This document shows positions 1-10,382 of a DNA stretch of 64,000 nucleotides, piece after piece (positions within the stretch are counted from its first letter, which is position 1; each line of letters begins with the position of its first letter). The translations under genes and the position numbers were made by a program. The stretch is from assembly GCA_021401465.1 (NCBI GenBank), contig JADDMT010000041.1, positions 186,001 through 250,000 on the forward strand. Reading direction: 5' to 3'. Under the pieces are notes generated by a model, which ran no database searches, was not told where the DNA came from, and saw only the letters and a program-made list of their open reading frames with translations. This stretch comes from Teratosphaeria epicoccoides. Taxonomy: Eukaryota > Ascomycota > Dothideomycetes > Mycosphaerellales > Teratosphaeriaceae.

Positions 1-135
1 GCAAGTCAGTCAATGTCTCGAAGCGGTGACACGATCTCAATGATTCCAGTACTCATCAGCTGACTGTGAATAAAGCTTTGAAAGCTTGTTCAATCATTGA
101 CTGAGCCGTCAGACATGCACCAAGCAGTCAACTTC
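1..135. repeat. TTGAC/GTCAA-rich island at left edge
   Basis: Short AT-balanced stretch in which CAGTCAA, CTGACTG, TTGACTG and GACTGG words recur on both strands. The same words form islands in at least seven other intergenic places in this window. It lies directly after the last readable part of the histidine-kinase gene, where kinase coding sequence would be expected. Confidence 0.5.
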
Positions 136-183
136 ATGACTGGTGGAAACACTGAGCAGGCCTCTACCATTGACTTTGCTTAC

Positions 184-2004
184 TATTATGACGTCGCAAA
201 ATGCTGCGATGTATGATATCTCGGAATCCGCCGAAAAAAGGCGTAGCGGAGAGTAGGTGTAGACCGCACATGCCGAGAACCACCTGCCTCTGGTCTGATC
301 CCACATTCCGACTAAAGCCAGGCTACGCACTCCAGGGAAGAGCCGCTGAATTTCTCTCCCGTCCTCGATTCGTTTCCTCCTGCGGTGGTCCTTGCGGGTC
401 TTGGTTGATGTGCTTGAGCTGCCACCGCCACTGCTGCGCTTGAGGCTGTCCTTCAGGCTGCCAGACTCCGAGCTGTCGTCGTCACTTGATGCGTCTCCAG
501 CATCATTGAAATTCCAGATCTTGCCATGGCCATAGCGACGAAGCAGGCTTCGCAAGAATCTTTCCGTGATGTTGCCCTTTTCAGTCACAGCTTGCATCTC
601 GCGTGTGGTATGGTAATGGTCCTTTCTGGTATGCGAGGACGCGAGGACTGTACAGAGCCGATCGGGCACGCCTTCGCCGTACCTAACTTTTTGCTCTTCA
701 CTTTCGTCCCCGGCATGATCCGTTCCACTGACAAGCGCATCTGAGCTCTGATCACTGCCATCATGAGCTTCTACTAAACCTCCATATGTCCCAATGGCTG
801 CGTCCAAGAAGAAAGTACCTTCAACATCCACAGCTTCTCGAATGAGATCTGCGGCCCGCTGAAACGTGCTTCTGACATTTCCAGCAACCAATTGCGCTTG
901 AATACCATCGTCAGCCTGTCGAATTGTCTTGGCAGATCTGCTTCCAGCAATGCCTACGCCTTCGCTCGCTTGCGATTCATCTGCAGGGGTCCCAGCAGAT
1001 TTTATTTCTTCACCCTCACCAAGTTGAGGCACGGAATCACCGCTTGGGTTGTTGGAATCGATTTGCACCGCCTGTCCTGGGCCACAGCCAGTTTGGTCGG
1101 CTGAAAGGTTGGGTATGAAAGTGGTACACTCTGTCACAGATACCTGCGGTGGCGATGGTTTCGGGCGGACAGCCATTGGTGGCAGTATCACGTTTGCACC
1201 AGGGCGACCTCCCTCCTGGCGGTCGCTTCGTCGCTCGTTCTGTTCCTGCCACGTCCGCAAGCTAGAAGCACCTTCGATGAATGCACCCAAACCGGTGACC
1301 ATCCTTGTTCCCCGAATATGTTCGGCTTTGGCTCGAGCCATGTCGAGATGCTTCATCACGGTGGAAGCCATGTCTTTGAGAAAAGATATTCCTTTCTCAT
1401 CAAGACCATCACGTGTTTTGTCATCCAGAAGACAGAAAGCTCCGATGTTGATACCCTTCGGCGTGGTAATAGGTACGCCTGCGTAGAACCGTGCCTTAGG
1501 ACCATCCGTGACATATGGTCGGTCGCAGAATTGAGTGTCCTTCTCCAAGTCATTAATGATGTGCACCAAGTGGTGGCCGCTGTCCGGCGTCGCTTCGTCC
1601 GATGGCGGGAGGGAGCACACCGTCTCCTCGCAGATAGAGAATCCTCGTGGGATGACGGAGTGGCCAAGCCATAGTTTGTCATCGACCTCGTGGATCGAGT
1701 CATCTTTGAGAGACAGCGTCGGCGTTGCTTCAGCCAGTACGTACGCATAATTACTATCAAAGAAGAATAGCATCGCCCTGCGAGTACCCAGTCTGAGCGC
1801 AGCGAGCTGGCAGAAGGCTGTCAAAGCGGGATCTGGCGAGGAAAATGGCACATGGCGTTTAACCGCCGCATCGTCAAAAAGATCACAGAGCGGTGGGCCC
1901 GACTCGGAGAGAGAGCGAATGGGCTCATAGTAGCGATAGAACTCGCGTTCTCTTCGACTTTCGAACAGAGCTCGCCTGCGAGGGAGGTAATGCCTGTCCG
2001 CCAT
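184..2004 (-). CDS. Hybrid histidine kinase, N-terminal GAF region (partial, 3' part missing)
   Basis: Sensor half of a fungal two-component hybrid histidine kinase, expected to act in the cytoplasm. The ATG at 2004 opens a basic start (MADRHYLPRRR). A GAF domain spans about residues 57-225 (RFYAGVPITTPKGINIGAFC), then a low-complexity linker. A second conserved sensor block starts near residue 365. A block near 555-607 (LFPGVRSLALVGMWD, then SYIAAFCDV) in relatives sits just before the HisKA domain. The frame then reaches GTAAGC at 183, a good 5' splice donor; without splicing it stops at 109. No HisKA, HATPase or receiver domain is visible. Either a long intron leads off the left edge, or the gene is truncated by the TTGAC-rich island. 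The GAF-kinase assignment rests on remembered family patterns. Confidence 0.72.
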
Positions 2005-3657
2005 CGTCGATCCCGGAAAAGATGTCGGTCTGGGCGCGAGGTCCCTTGTGTGCCGGCGAAGTGTGAACTATGGAGCGAGTGGCATGTGCACCATCTTCAG
2101 ACCTCATGAAGCTCAGTCGGTGCGGTGCACAGTGTAAGTGTCAGCTGTGAAGAATGAGCGCGAGCAGAACACGCGTGCTGCGTCACAAAATCACTTGTCT
2201 GGCGGTGGATGGAATGGAAGATGTCGACTCGAACAGCGGGTCCGGAAGGCAAGCTCGTAAGCGAAGTGAAATGGTTGGTTGTTTGCCGAATTACAGGGAA
2301 TACAGGCCGACCTTCTAACGCCCGAGAGTTGCATCTGGAAAGCCATTGCCCTCTTGATGAAGGAATTCGTTCACTTATGAACAGACACATATGGTGAGCT
2401 CAAGCAGCACATGCATCGGAATCCTCTTTGGGGAGATTGCCGAAGCAAAGCGCGTTTTATAGCAGCGAGCAGAGAAGATTTCTAGAGAAGAACAGATGTG
2501 CGCTGATCCAGGTACCTCCAGGTACCACCTACCTACCTTTAGATTCCTTGTGAAAAAGCAGACACGACGCCCATGGCACTACCTCATGGAATCACATTCA
2601 CCCCCTGGGCGGGCTAGATCAGAGGCAACGTTTTCTCATTGCCCCGCCGCCTCGACATGCTGCAGAGTCGCGACTACGAGTAGGGAGGTGCCGAGACAGT
2701 GCAGCAACGCCCAGCAACTTGCTTTGTCACGGCAGTGGCTGATATCAGTCTCAACTCGATCACGCAAATCGCGTGCATATCTTCGAGGATGCACTGAGAT
2801 GCTGGCAGACACGCGAGACGATGGTTTGCCCTAGATTTTCGACCGTCGTGGCATGCAGATCGAAGTTGTTGCATCCGACTCGGACGCCTCAGAGGATCCG
2901 AGCGGACGGTATCAATTTGGGATCAGCCAAAAGCAGTGAGCCGCGTCAACAAGCCGTCCGCGTTACCAAGGTGCCGTGCGGCGGTGGTTGGAGTGACCAA
3001 AGACAACAAGGCCGTGTTGATGGGTCAGACGAGAGAAAAGACGCGCAGGATGACGTGCGTGTTGAAAGTTCCAGCCCCTGCCATGTAGCCAGCCACAACA
3101 CGACGCTGGCAAATCTGTGGCAGGGGCCGAGCCCGCGAGAGATGAAGCCACTTCATTTGGTGCCAGATATCTTGAAGACCTGCCAAACATCTCACCCCTC
3201 GTCCTTTTGGATGAATTTCTCTTTCCGCACCTTCCCGCACCTCCTTCTTCATCCTTCAAAGTCGCAATTTCGTGGAATGCGACGGAAGGCACGTCCCGCA
3301 ACGATCCATCACGCGCCGCTGGAGACTAAGCCATTACATAAGCATTGGGATTGACCGGACCAGCCGAACGGATCTGTTCGAGCCTCGAGTGGCTCGGGCA
3401 TCATCCTCGTGGACGTTCCGAAATAGGCAACGGGATAGGTTGCAACCTGGAAATTCCCCCGCCAGTCACTAGTGGAACCCTTCCACAAAACTACACCCGC
3501 GCGTACCGCAAAAGAGCTTGCCCAGTTGTGCTTGACTCGCAAGTATTCCACCCGTCAACCCAATCCTCATCCTTCCCTCACCCTTCCCTCACCCTTCCCG
3601 TCTCGGGCTGGGCGTGCCTTTGTTTTACGCTTGCCCGACGTCCTTCCGATTTCGGTC
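2005..3657. other. Intergenic region between divergent genes
   Basis: It separates the histidine-kinase start (minus strand) from the coiled-coil gene (plus strand). I see no convincing gene; the small open frames lack protein-like composition. The right end is strongly pyrimidine-rich, as in many fungal promoters. Confidence 0.5.
3571..3600 (+). promoter_or_regulatory. CT-rich tandem tract upstream of a start codon
   Basis: Nearly three copies of a CCTTCCCTCAC unit lie 58-87 bases before the chosen ATG at 3658. Pyrimidine-rich tracts just upstream of the start are typical of strongly transcribed filamentous-fungal genes. It is probably core promoter or 5' leader. Confidence 0.4.
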
Positions 3658-4971
3658 ATGGCCAATTACTATACCTCTGCCATTGACCTCTCCTCGACGG
3701 CATACAACGGAGCAGCCGGATTGGAAAGCACACTGGAAGGACCTCCAAGGCCGCTGACAGCAGGTCGACCGGCGTTGGGAAGCAGACTCCTCTCACAGGC
3801 ACAACAAGCTTCTGCCGGGTTGTCACGATCGTCAAGTGTTCTTCATTCACGTGCGAAGCGCCTCGCCAACACATATGCGCCGAGGCTGAACACTGGCACA
3901 AACCCTTCCCCCACAACACCAGCTCAGCAGCATTCAGATCGACCGGGTCACCAGCGACATCAGCCCAACAAAATATTTGGTGACCTCTTCTCCGGCGAGT
4001 CCGCGCCGATCAAGCTCGGCGTTCAAGCATCGCCGACAAAGGAGAAGGAGGAGAGCGAAATCATTATGGAGTACATGCCTTCCCTCACGCCCAGACCTAA
4101 TGTCTCCAAACGGACCAGCACTGCGCACGTCAAGCAGCCAAGCATTACTTCTACGCCGGAGAAGAAGAGCTGGTTCTCGCGCAAGTCCGCTGTGCCCGCC
4201 ACGCCTACATCGTCTCTCAAGCAGCAAGATGAGATTGCCAACCTGGACATCGCCTCGGCGCTCTTCCCGGCAGGACCAGCTGACCCGCTATCGCCTCAGG
4301 CTTTCAACGAGCTCCTCTCCAACGCCACGACACTGCTTCAGCGCGTGCAATTGGCATACAGGGAGAAGGTAGAGTACATATCAACCATCCAGCCCGAGAT
4401 CGACGCGCAGAAGGAGGAGGTCGAAGAGGCAGAGACGCGGTCACGGCACCTCAAGATGCAACTGGAGGACATGAGCCACACAGCTGCGGAACAGAACAAG
4501 GCGATGCATGAGATTGCCGTGCAGCTAGCGGAAGAGCGACTGAAGAAACGAGAGCTCGAGGAAGCGGCAAAGAATAGCGTGCGACTGGTCCGACGCTCTA
4601 CAGATGGCACAGAAGAAGGCGAGGACGATGAGAGAACCACACCGAGGCGAGGAAAGCGACAATCAGGAGGTTCGCAAGCATCCGACTCTGGCTTCGAAAG
4701 CGACTTCGAGTACGCAGAGAGCGTGACGTCCTTTGGCGTCGACACCCACGCGTCAGCGAGGCCTCCAAGCATGGCTATTGCTCCGTCCCACGACCGTCAG
4801 GATTGGCGGGACCAACAGCAGATTCTTCGGCATGTTGCGACAAGACCTGGAGGCGACCGGGAGGTCGAGGCGTTGCAGAGGGAGAACCAGGCCTTGAGGC
4901 GAGAGATGCAGGACATGCAGCAGCGTGTGCAGGACGCGATTGATCTGGTTTCAGTGGTTCAAAGGTCCTGA
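3658..4971 (+). CDS. Uncharacterised coiled-coil protein
   Basis: I do not recognise a named family. The 437-residue, single-exon product starts MANYYTSAIDLSS. The frame is open for 62 codons upstream, but that part translates the CT-rich promoter and is low complexity, so the inner ATG at 3658 is preferred. The first half is Ser/Pro/Thr-rich and probably disordered. Residues about 227-312 form a strong charged coiled coil (QKEEVEEAETRSRHLKMQLE), followed by an acidic/basic linker. A second, leucine-zipper-like helix (about 400-435, VEALQRENQALRREM) closes the protein. No signal peptide or membrane segment is seen. A scaffold or cytoskeletal adaptor role is possible but is only inference. Confidence 0.7.
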   Translation: MANYYTSAIDLSSTAYNGAAGLESTLEGPPRPLTAGRPALGSRLLSQAQQASAGLSRSSSVLHSRAKRLANTYAPRLNTGTNPSPTTPAQQHSDRPGHQRHQPNKIFGDLFSGESAPIKLGVQASPTKEKEESEIIMEYMPSLTPRPNVSKRTSTAHVKQPSITSTPEKKSWFSRKSAVPATPTSSLKQQDEIANLDIASALFPAGPADPLSPQAFNELLSNATTLLQRVQLAYREKVEYISTIQPEIDAQKEEVEEAETRSRHLKMQLEDMSHTAAEQNKAMHEIAVQLAEERLKKRELEEAAKNSVRLVRRSTDGTEEGEDDERTTPRRGKRQSGGSQASDSGFESDFEYAESVTSFGVDTHASARPPSMAIAPSHDRQDWRDQQQILRHVATRPGGDREVEALQRENQALRREMQDMQQRVQDAIDLVSVVQRS

Positions 4972-5218
4972 TCTTTTTTTGGTGGTCTGATCTCTTGTTG
5001 TGGCAATGTTGGCACGTCTGTTCGCGTGCTACGTGTACTTTCGTTCAAGCGCCGATCGTCCGACGACGAGGCCGTGACTTTGGACCCTTGATAGATGGCC
5101 ATTCGCCTTGGCGATTGTCAATAAGCTCAATGAACATGCAGGTGCGCAGCTGCCCAGTGTTTCCCATTCGTCGATTCGTCGGTTGAGTGGTCTACATGGC
5201 TGACTTCTACCTCCTATG

Positions 5219-5375
5219 TTGACGGATTTGACTGCTTGCTGACGGCTCGACGCCTGACACTGGAAGATTGACTGGTGATGCTGTTCAGTACTTCGAATTT
5301 CTGGAGTCCTGTTCTCCACGTGTTGACTCTTGCCATACTCGTTCGAGTGCTTGCTTGACTGATTGAACCACTACA
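5219..5375. repeat. TTGAC-rich island
   Basis: It contains GTTGACGG, TTTGACTG, ATTGACTGG, GTTGACTC and CTTGACTGATTGA within about 155 bases. It lies between the coiled-coil gene and the 3' end of the AP-2 mu gene. It falls within a long antisense open frame that I do not accept as a gene. Confidence 0.5.
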
Positions 5376-6062
5376 ACTGATCATTCCATTAACGATAGGC
5401 AGTGATGGCGATGCGTCGCTGTCAAGACGAAGTGATTGCACTGTCATGTTCTTGACGGTGATCATTCGTAAGAAGCTTTCATGGGCGCATGGCCAATTGA
5501 TCATATTTGCAGGTGCGACCTCCTCAACATCGACTACCTTTGATCCTGTTTCTGTCGGCATGGACGACATATCCAGAGCCTGGGCCTGCAGCAATGGCAT
5601 TCGCTCGTTGCCGAATTGAAAAGTCTCCAGCACCAGTAGATGCTTGAAACCACTAACAGTAGAGGCCTGACGCTTGGACTGCCGTTCAGAGTTAAGATGC
5701 TGAGCAACGAAGCCACTAGCCTGCCGATTGAGTGCCACTGAACTGAGCACGATGCTCCTGGCGAGATCTGCCATATTGAGAACGATCAAGACATTGCCTC
5801 CATCACTGCTGAAACTCTTCTTGTGCCGGGCCAAGGCTGTCTGAGCCTGGTCGACAAGTCCAGTCTCCTTGACTCTGATTGAAGGTTGAGGAACTACAGC
5901 AGTTTCGGCACCCAGCGGTGCGTCCCACAAAGCCCCTGGAGATGCGGCATTGCGCACCTGGTCGATGGCGTAGCACATCTTGCCCCAATTGCCTTGATTT
6001 CGTTCTATCGACCGGTGCAGATAGCGTACAGTTGGAGTCAAAGTGTGCCTTGGAATAAGAGC

Positions 6063-7443
6063 TCAAAATCTATAGCGGGAAGTCAGATTACTTTCGACCA
6101 CCACCACCATCAGCTGGGCGGACTCACCTGATCTCGTAGCTTCCAGCTCTTGTCATGTACCGCACCCACTTGACACTGCTGTAGTTGCTCTTCTCGAAAA
6201 CTTTCAAGTATCTGACCAGTAAACCGGAGGATGTGAACATCAGCAAGCTAAATTGCATGCTCAAAGGCGGCCGGCTCCACGCTTTCTGTGTAGTCGTTGC
6301 TGAGAGCTCAGCTTCAGCGCTGAGGACAAACTCTGACTGGCCAGTGAAGCGAGCGATCTTCCACACGATAGCGTTCTCTGAAGGCTCATATTTGGCTTTG
6401 CCTTGTGACGTCCGCGTGGTCGTGTTTGCCGTATTCAAGGGTGTCGGGATCCTGACCACGACGTTGGTGGCGAATAGCTTTGAGCCGTAGTTGGCACGGA
6501 TGGCAATGCTATATTCGACTTTGCTCTTGCCGACTTCGTTCACAATGGCATGGACCTTGAATGGTAAGTTGACATTCTCAGTCGCTCGGTATGACATGAG
6601 CTGAAAGCTGCCATCAGGCGGAATGAAGGAGATTGTACGATCATTAGTGAAGCTGCTGAGCTTGACGCATTGGTGAAGTGACACGTCCTCCAAAGTGACG
6701 GAGCCTGCCGCAGCTTTGGAGGCCTTGTTACCACCAACGTTGCCGATGGGCCCACCGAGTGAAGTGTCGGCGCCGCTTTCGCCAAGTGTGAGCCGATCGT
6801 TCAGACCGAATTTGCACTCGGGCGTTCCTGACAAGTACGCTCTCATCTCGATAGCACCATTGACATCTGCTCGGAGCACTGTCCCACTAGCAGACACGAG
6901 TAAATTTACATCCTCAATCACATCCACGAAAGCCTCGTTCTTCCGATATTTGATATTATCCCGTCTCCAGCTGAGAGCACCAGTAGCCTGCATGGTAATC
7001 TTGCTGCTGTCTTCCAATGCCCTTTCTGACTTGACACCTTCCGTTGTGATGTACATCTTGAGCGTCTCCGTCTCAGTGTTCTGTGGATAGCCAAAATCGA
7101 GGATTTCGTCTAGCAATTCATAGACCATGACAAAGTTGCTCTTGACGGCCTCTTCATCGAATCGACCAAAGTAGCTCCTTCCCAAACCAACCAGCTTGTA
7201 CAGGAATTCGAAGACTAGTGCTGAGTTCACATTGCCTTTGCTGACTCCCACGACGTAGATGTTGTCACTTTTGATATGGCTGAAAGTCGTCGAGCCTAGC
7301 GTGAGGATAGGCGAGCGAATCTGGGCATTGGAAATGACTTGGATGCGGAAGACGTCTGCCAGTCGGGGACGCATGTCTTGCCGGAAGGCGCGCAGGATGA
7401 GCAGTTCGCCCTTTTGATTGAAGAGCAGCACGCCGGAGAGCAT
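6063..7443 (-). CDS. APM4: AP-2 clathrin adaptor complex, mu subunit
   Basis: Medium chain of the AP-2 adaptor, which recognises YxxPhi cargo during clathrin-mediated endocytosis at the plasma membrane. The start MLSGVLLFNQKGELLILRAF is the canonical longin-type N-terminus (about residues 1-140). The mu-homology domain follows, with the conserved end WVRYMTRAGSYEI. The large exon is 6128-7443. An AG|GTGAGT donor overlaps the apparent TGA stop. Splicing out 6070-6127 (58 nt, branch CTGAC, acceptor TATAG) gives AGA TTT TGA, so the protein ends SYEIRF; unspliced mRNA ends SYEIR. I favour the spliced form. About 440 residues, the family's usual length. It is head to head with the V-ATPase f gene, 360 bp apart. 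Confidence 0.93.
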
Positions 7444-7803
7444 CCTGACTGCCTTGCACCCGGAGATGTCTTTCGATTGCTTCAGAAGCTATGTGGTTGC
7501 ATGCATCGAACCAATCCTCCTGAGATTTGGTTGCTTGGGATGGCACGGGGCCTGTTTCAACATGGCCCAAGCTTTCCATGTAAAGTTCGGTAGCATCATT
7601 CGCTACCTCCAGCGGCGACGCAAGCGGTGCTGCCGGTGCGACTCCAGCCGTCAACTCTATCAGACTCTCGACAACACTGCCGTCACGGCCATCACTCACC
7701 AGCCAGAACCGCACGGAAGACTCGATACCTCACAGCAGTCGGCAACGCTTGCGCAAAGCTCCCACACCCGGCCAGAAGCCTTGCAAGCCCGAACACAGCG
7801 ACC
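7444..7803. promoter_or_regulatory. Shared divergent promoter region (AP-2 mu / V-ATPase f)
   Basis: Only 360 bp separate the two start codons, so both promoters must lie here or overlap coding DNA. The open frames crossing this stretch are shadows. No individual factor site is claimed. Confidence 0.4.
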
Positions 7804-8188
7804 ATGAAGCCCGTAGTATCAGCCTTCAATGCATGGACATGGTTCGAGGAGAAGCCAGCAACCAGACCAAGAAGATCTCATGCTGACACGGCATTAGCAT
7901 CGTCATTTCGGTCTTCGCCATCGTCATCCTAAGCGCAATAGGCAGCATGTTCGCAAACGGTCACCACAGCATCATGGGCTCAGACGAAGACCCGGAGGAT
8001 GGCGGCAAAGTCGCAGCGGCCGTATTTGGAGCCGTCGGTGTATATGCAGTACGTGGCCTTGAGCGAAAGATACTTCGAAGCAACTGGCAGCTAACATGCA
8101 CATTGTGCAGGTCTTCCTTCTATTCTGCGCATCACAGGCTTTCCTGCATAAGAGACAGAGCCGACAAGGCGAGATCGCGCTGCGATAG
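7804..8188 (+). CDS. V-type ATPase subunit f (RNAseK / YPR170W-B family), 3 exons
   Basis: Small two-helix membrane protein of the V-ATPase Vo sector, homologous to metazoan RNAseK and yeast YPR170W-B. Exons are 7804-7841, 7898-8048 and 8111-8188, giving 88 residues. Start MKPVVSAFNAW matches yeast MRPVVSTGKAW. The first helix reads IVISVFAIVILSAIGSMF, then the conserved loop GSDEDPEDG and a second helix VFLLFCASQAFLHKRQ. Intron 1 (56 nt) has an unusual GTTCGA donor but a good CTGAC branch and ATTAG acceptor. Intron 2 (62 nt) uses GTACGT, CTAAC and CAG. Both junctions restore the family alignment without a gap. No single open frame shows this gene, so it is easy to miss. Confidence 0.85.
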
Positions 8189-9722
8189 CGAAACCTGGTA
8201 ATTTGGATAAGAGCATGCATATAGCGATGGAGTGCGTGGACGACCGATTGGAAGCCTCAATTGTGGAATGGGCAATATTGCTACGGCGTCTCGAGTAACG
8301 GAGTGCTGGAGTGCGGCTGTGCACACTTTCTTGTCTTTGTGTAAATGATGACAATCACCAGCTTCAAGAACAATAAATGTTACAAAAGGCACTGCCGACA
8401 AAGCGTCAACGTTAACCGAGTCAAGACCCGCTCCAGACGCTGGTGATATGGTGCTTGAGTGACCGACTGATCGACTTACAGAATGTCTGTCGACCCGGGG
8501 CACTTCTGCCAGCCTTGCCAGTAAGCCATGACTTGCAGCCCGACGGTCAGGGTCGACGCGACCATGATACAGCGGATATTGGTTCTGCGATTGGTATACC
8601 ATGCCAGCAACTTGAGTCGGAAGGCAGACATGGCTGGACCATTCTACCGTTGGATCGAGCGCTACCCACGAGTCACGCTTTACAGAACGACGCGCAGTGT
8701 GAGCGGCTGTGGTATGCTGATGCATCTGCTGCAGAAGACTAGTGTCCAGAAAGACACTTCGTGATATTCCCTCCTGAAACTTGGGGTGGCTTCTACCATT
8801 ATAGGGGCATTTGGCCTGAACATCCTGTTGCGGAAAGTTCATGAGGGCCGTTAGGTCTCTTGCGAAGCTACATACTGGTTTTACACCTGAATACCGAAAT
8901 TCGCTGTGGCTGGCTCCTTTATCAGCAGTCATTTCAATCGTCGTCCAAGCCGAATCGACAGACCGAAGTTTTGAGCCGGCCAGCAAGCGAGATCAACAGA
9001 TTGTCCAATACATGGGCAGTCACTCGGGCTCACACTTAGTCAGATGTGCCAGCGAGTGATGAACAATATAAATCACTCGATTGGTCCGATCGCTGTCGCA
9101 CTCGCTCAGGCAATGCACGCAGTGAGCAATACATTATGCCACAGCCTCTGACAACATGTGCTCAAACTGGCCAGCAAGAGCTTGCGAGACAGACTTCGGG
9201 GTGAAACATCACCAGCTCATCTCACCAATGACTGCAACTGAGATGTACATGACGGGCGAAGTCGGAACCCAGTCAGCTCGTGAGCGTCCGCAGTGGCAAG
9301 GGTACCTGGGACCTTGGGAAGGCCGACGTTCAATGCTTTCTGATGCGACGGTGTGAACATGTCAAAAATCTAATACATGGGTATAACGCCATAGACCGCA
9401 ACAATAACGCTCAACGCCTGAATCAGAAGTGGCTGTCGTGCGCACACGACCGGCTTTGCACCAATACCAACCCGAATTGAGCTCCTCGGCTTAGTGTTGC
9501 ATATATATGCAACTCCTCATGCACTCCGCCTTGAGACCAAGCTCGATCTGGTGCCTGCCGTTCGGCTTCGAAGGTGCTTGGTGTACTCGCGCGCGGCAGA
9601 GAAGCGGCCGCCTCTCTGGTACCAACTGCGTTCCAATTGTAATTTGGTCCCTCCAGTATTCTCATGGAAACGCAGTCACGAGCGTCCGCCGTGCCAAGAT
9701 TATTTGAGCCACGCCAGCTTGA
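8189..9722. other. Gene-poor region
   Basis: I see no supportable gene. A 284-codon antisense frame (8132-8986) has no ATG at its start, overlaps the V-ATPase f exon and shows no family motif. A small TTGAC/GTCAA cluster lies near 8405-8470. Confidence 0.4.
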
Positions 9723-10382
9723 CTACATCATTAGGCACTTGGCGTTGCCCTCTTTCGGTTGTCCGGCCTCTTGCCCCTTCTCGATCTCGGCAATCATGCC
9801 CTCGAACGCCTTGGACACGTTCTCATTGTACCGAGCGCTCGCTTCGACAAAACCGCAGCCTAGCTCTCCGGCGACCCGCTTGCCATCCACGGCTGATACC
9901 TGCCGTTGCTCCGGCCGCAAGTCTGATTTGTTGGCGACCACCATGATGGGAACAGCGTCTGCACCTAGGTGGTTCAGGATCTTGTCCCGAATTATGCGGA
10001 CCATTTCAAAGCTCTGCTTGCTGCCCACTGAATACACAATCATGTAGCCGTGTATGCCAATGAAGTGCTTGCTGTTTAGAATCGTGTATTCGTCTTGGCC
10101 TGCCGTATCAATGATCTCAGTCGCGAAGTCCTGATTTCTGTACCGAATGACTTTGCTGAATGTGTTCTCGATCGTCGGGTAATATGAATCTACAAAGTGG
10201 CCGTCGACGTATTGCACTGTCAATGATGATTTGCCTGAGGTTGCCGTCAGTTTGGAGACCGTGCGTGTTGTTGCTGAAGCCCACCAGGAGCATGAATGGG
10301 GGTGCGTGCTGACTCGGGAAAGCTTACCAACAGATCTGCTGCCGACAATGGCCATCTTCCGCTGTTTCTGCTGGGGAGGCAT
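9723..10382 (-). CDS. RHB1: Rheb-type small GTPase
   Basis: Ras-superfamily GTPase of the Rheb branch, a TOR-pathway and amino-acid-uptake regulator on endomembranes. Exons are 10328-10382 and 9723-10234; the protein is 188 residues. The P-loop is GSRSVGKSS, with Arg at the Gly12-equivalent position as is usual for Rheb. Switch I is YYPTIENTF, G3 is DTAGQDEY, G4 is NKSD and G5 is EASA. The C-terminal CLMM is a CaaX box for farnesylation. The 93-nt intron (GTAAGC donor, CAG acceptor) splits the P-loop Gly codon. It is a multiple of three and stop-free, so unspliced RNA would insert 31 residues into the P-loop, which should destroy nucleotide binding. Confidence 0.93.
   Translation of the reverse strand: MPPQQKQRKMAIVGSRSVGKLSRVSTHPHSCSWWASATTRTVSKLTATSGKSSLTVQYVDGHFVDSYYPTIENTFSKVIRYRNQDFATEIIDTAGQDEYTILNSKHFIGIHGYMIVYSVGSKQSFEMVRIIRDKILNHLGADAVPIMVVANKSDLRPEQRQVSAVDGKRVAGELGCGFVEASARYNENVSKAFEGMIAEIEKGQEAGQPKEGNAKCLMM

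Noticed and set aside
5214..6041. 275-codon minus-strand frame downstream of AP-2 mu
   Set aside because: Starts with TTG, has no family motif, and covers a TTGAC-rich island; probably 3' flank of AP-2 mu.
7265..7714. 149-codon frame upstream of AP-2 mu
   Set aside because: Shadow frame overlapping the true AP-2 mu start in another frame.
8132..8986. 284-codon minus-strand frame
   Set aside because: Begins with TTG, overlaps the last V-ATPase f exon antisense, and shows no protein-family pattern.
10235..10327. 31-residue insertion in Rheb as normal coding sequence
   Set aside because: Splits the invariant P-loop and is bounded by GTAAGC and CAG, so it is an intron.
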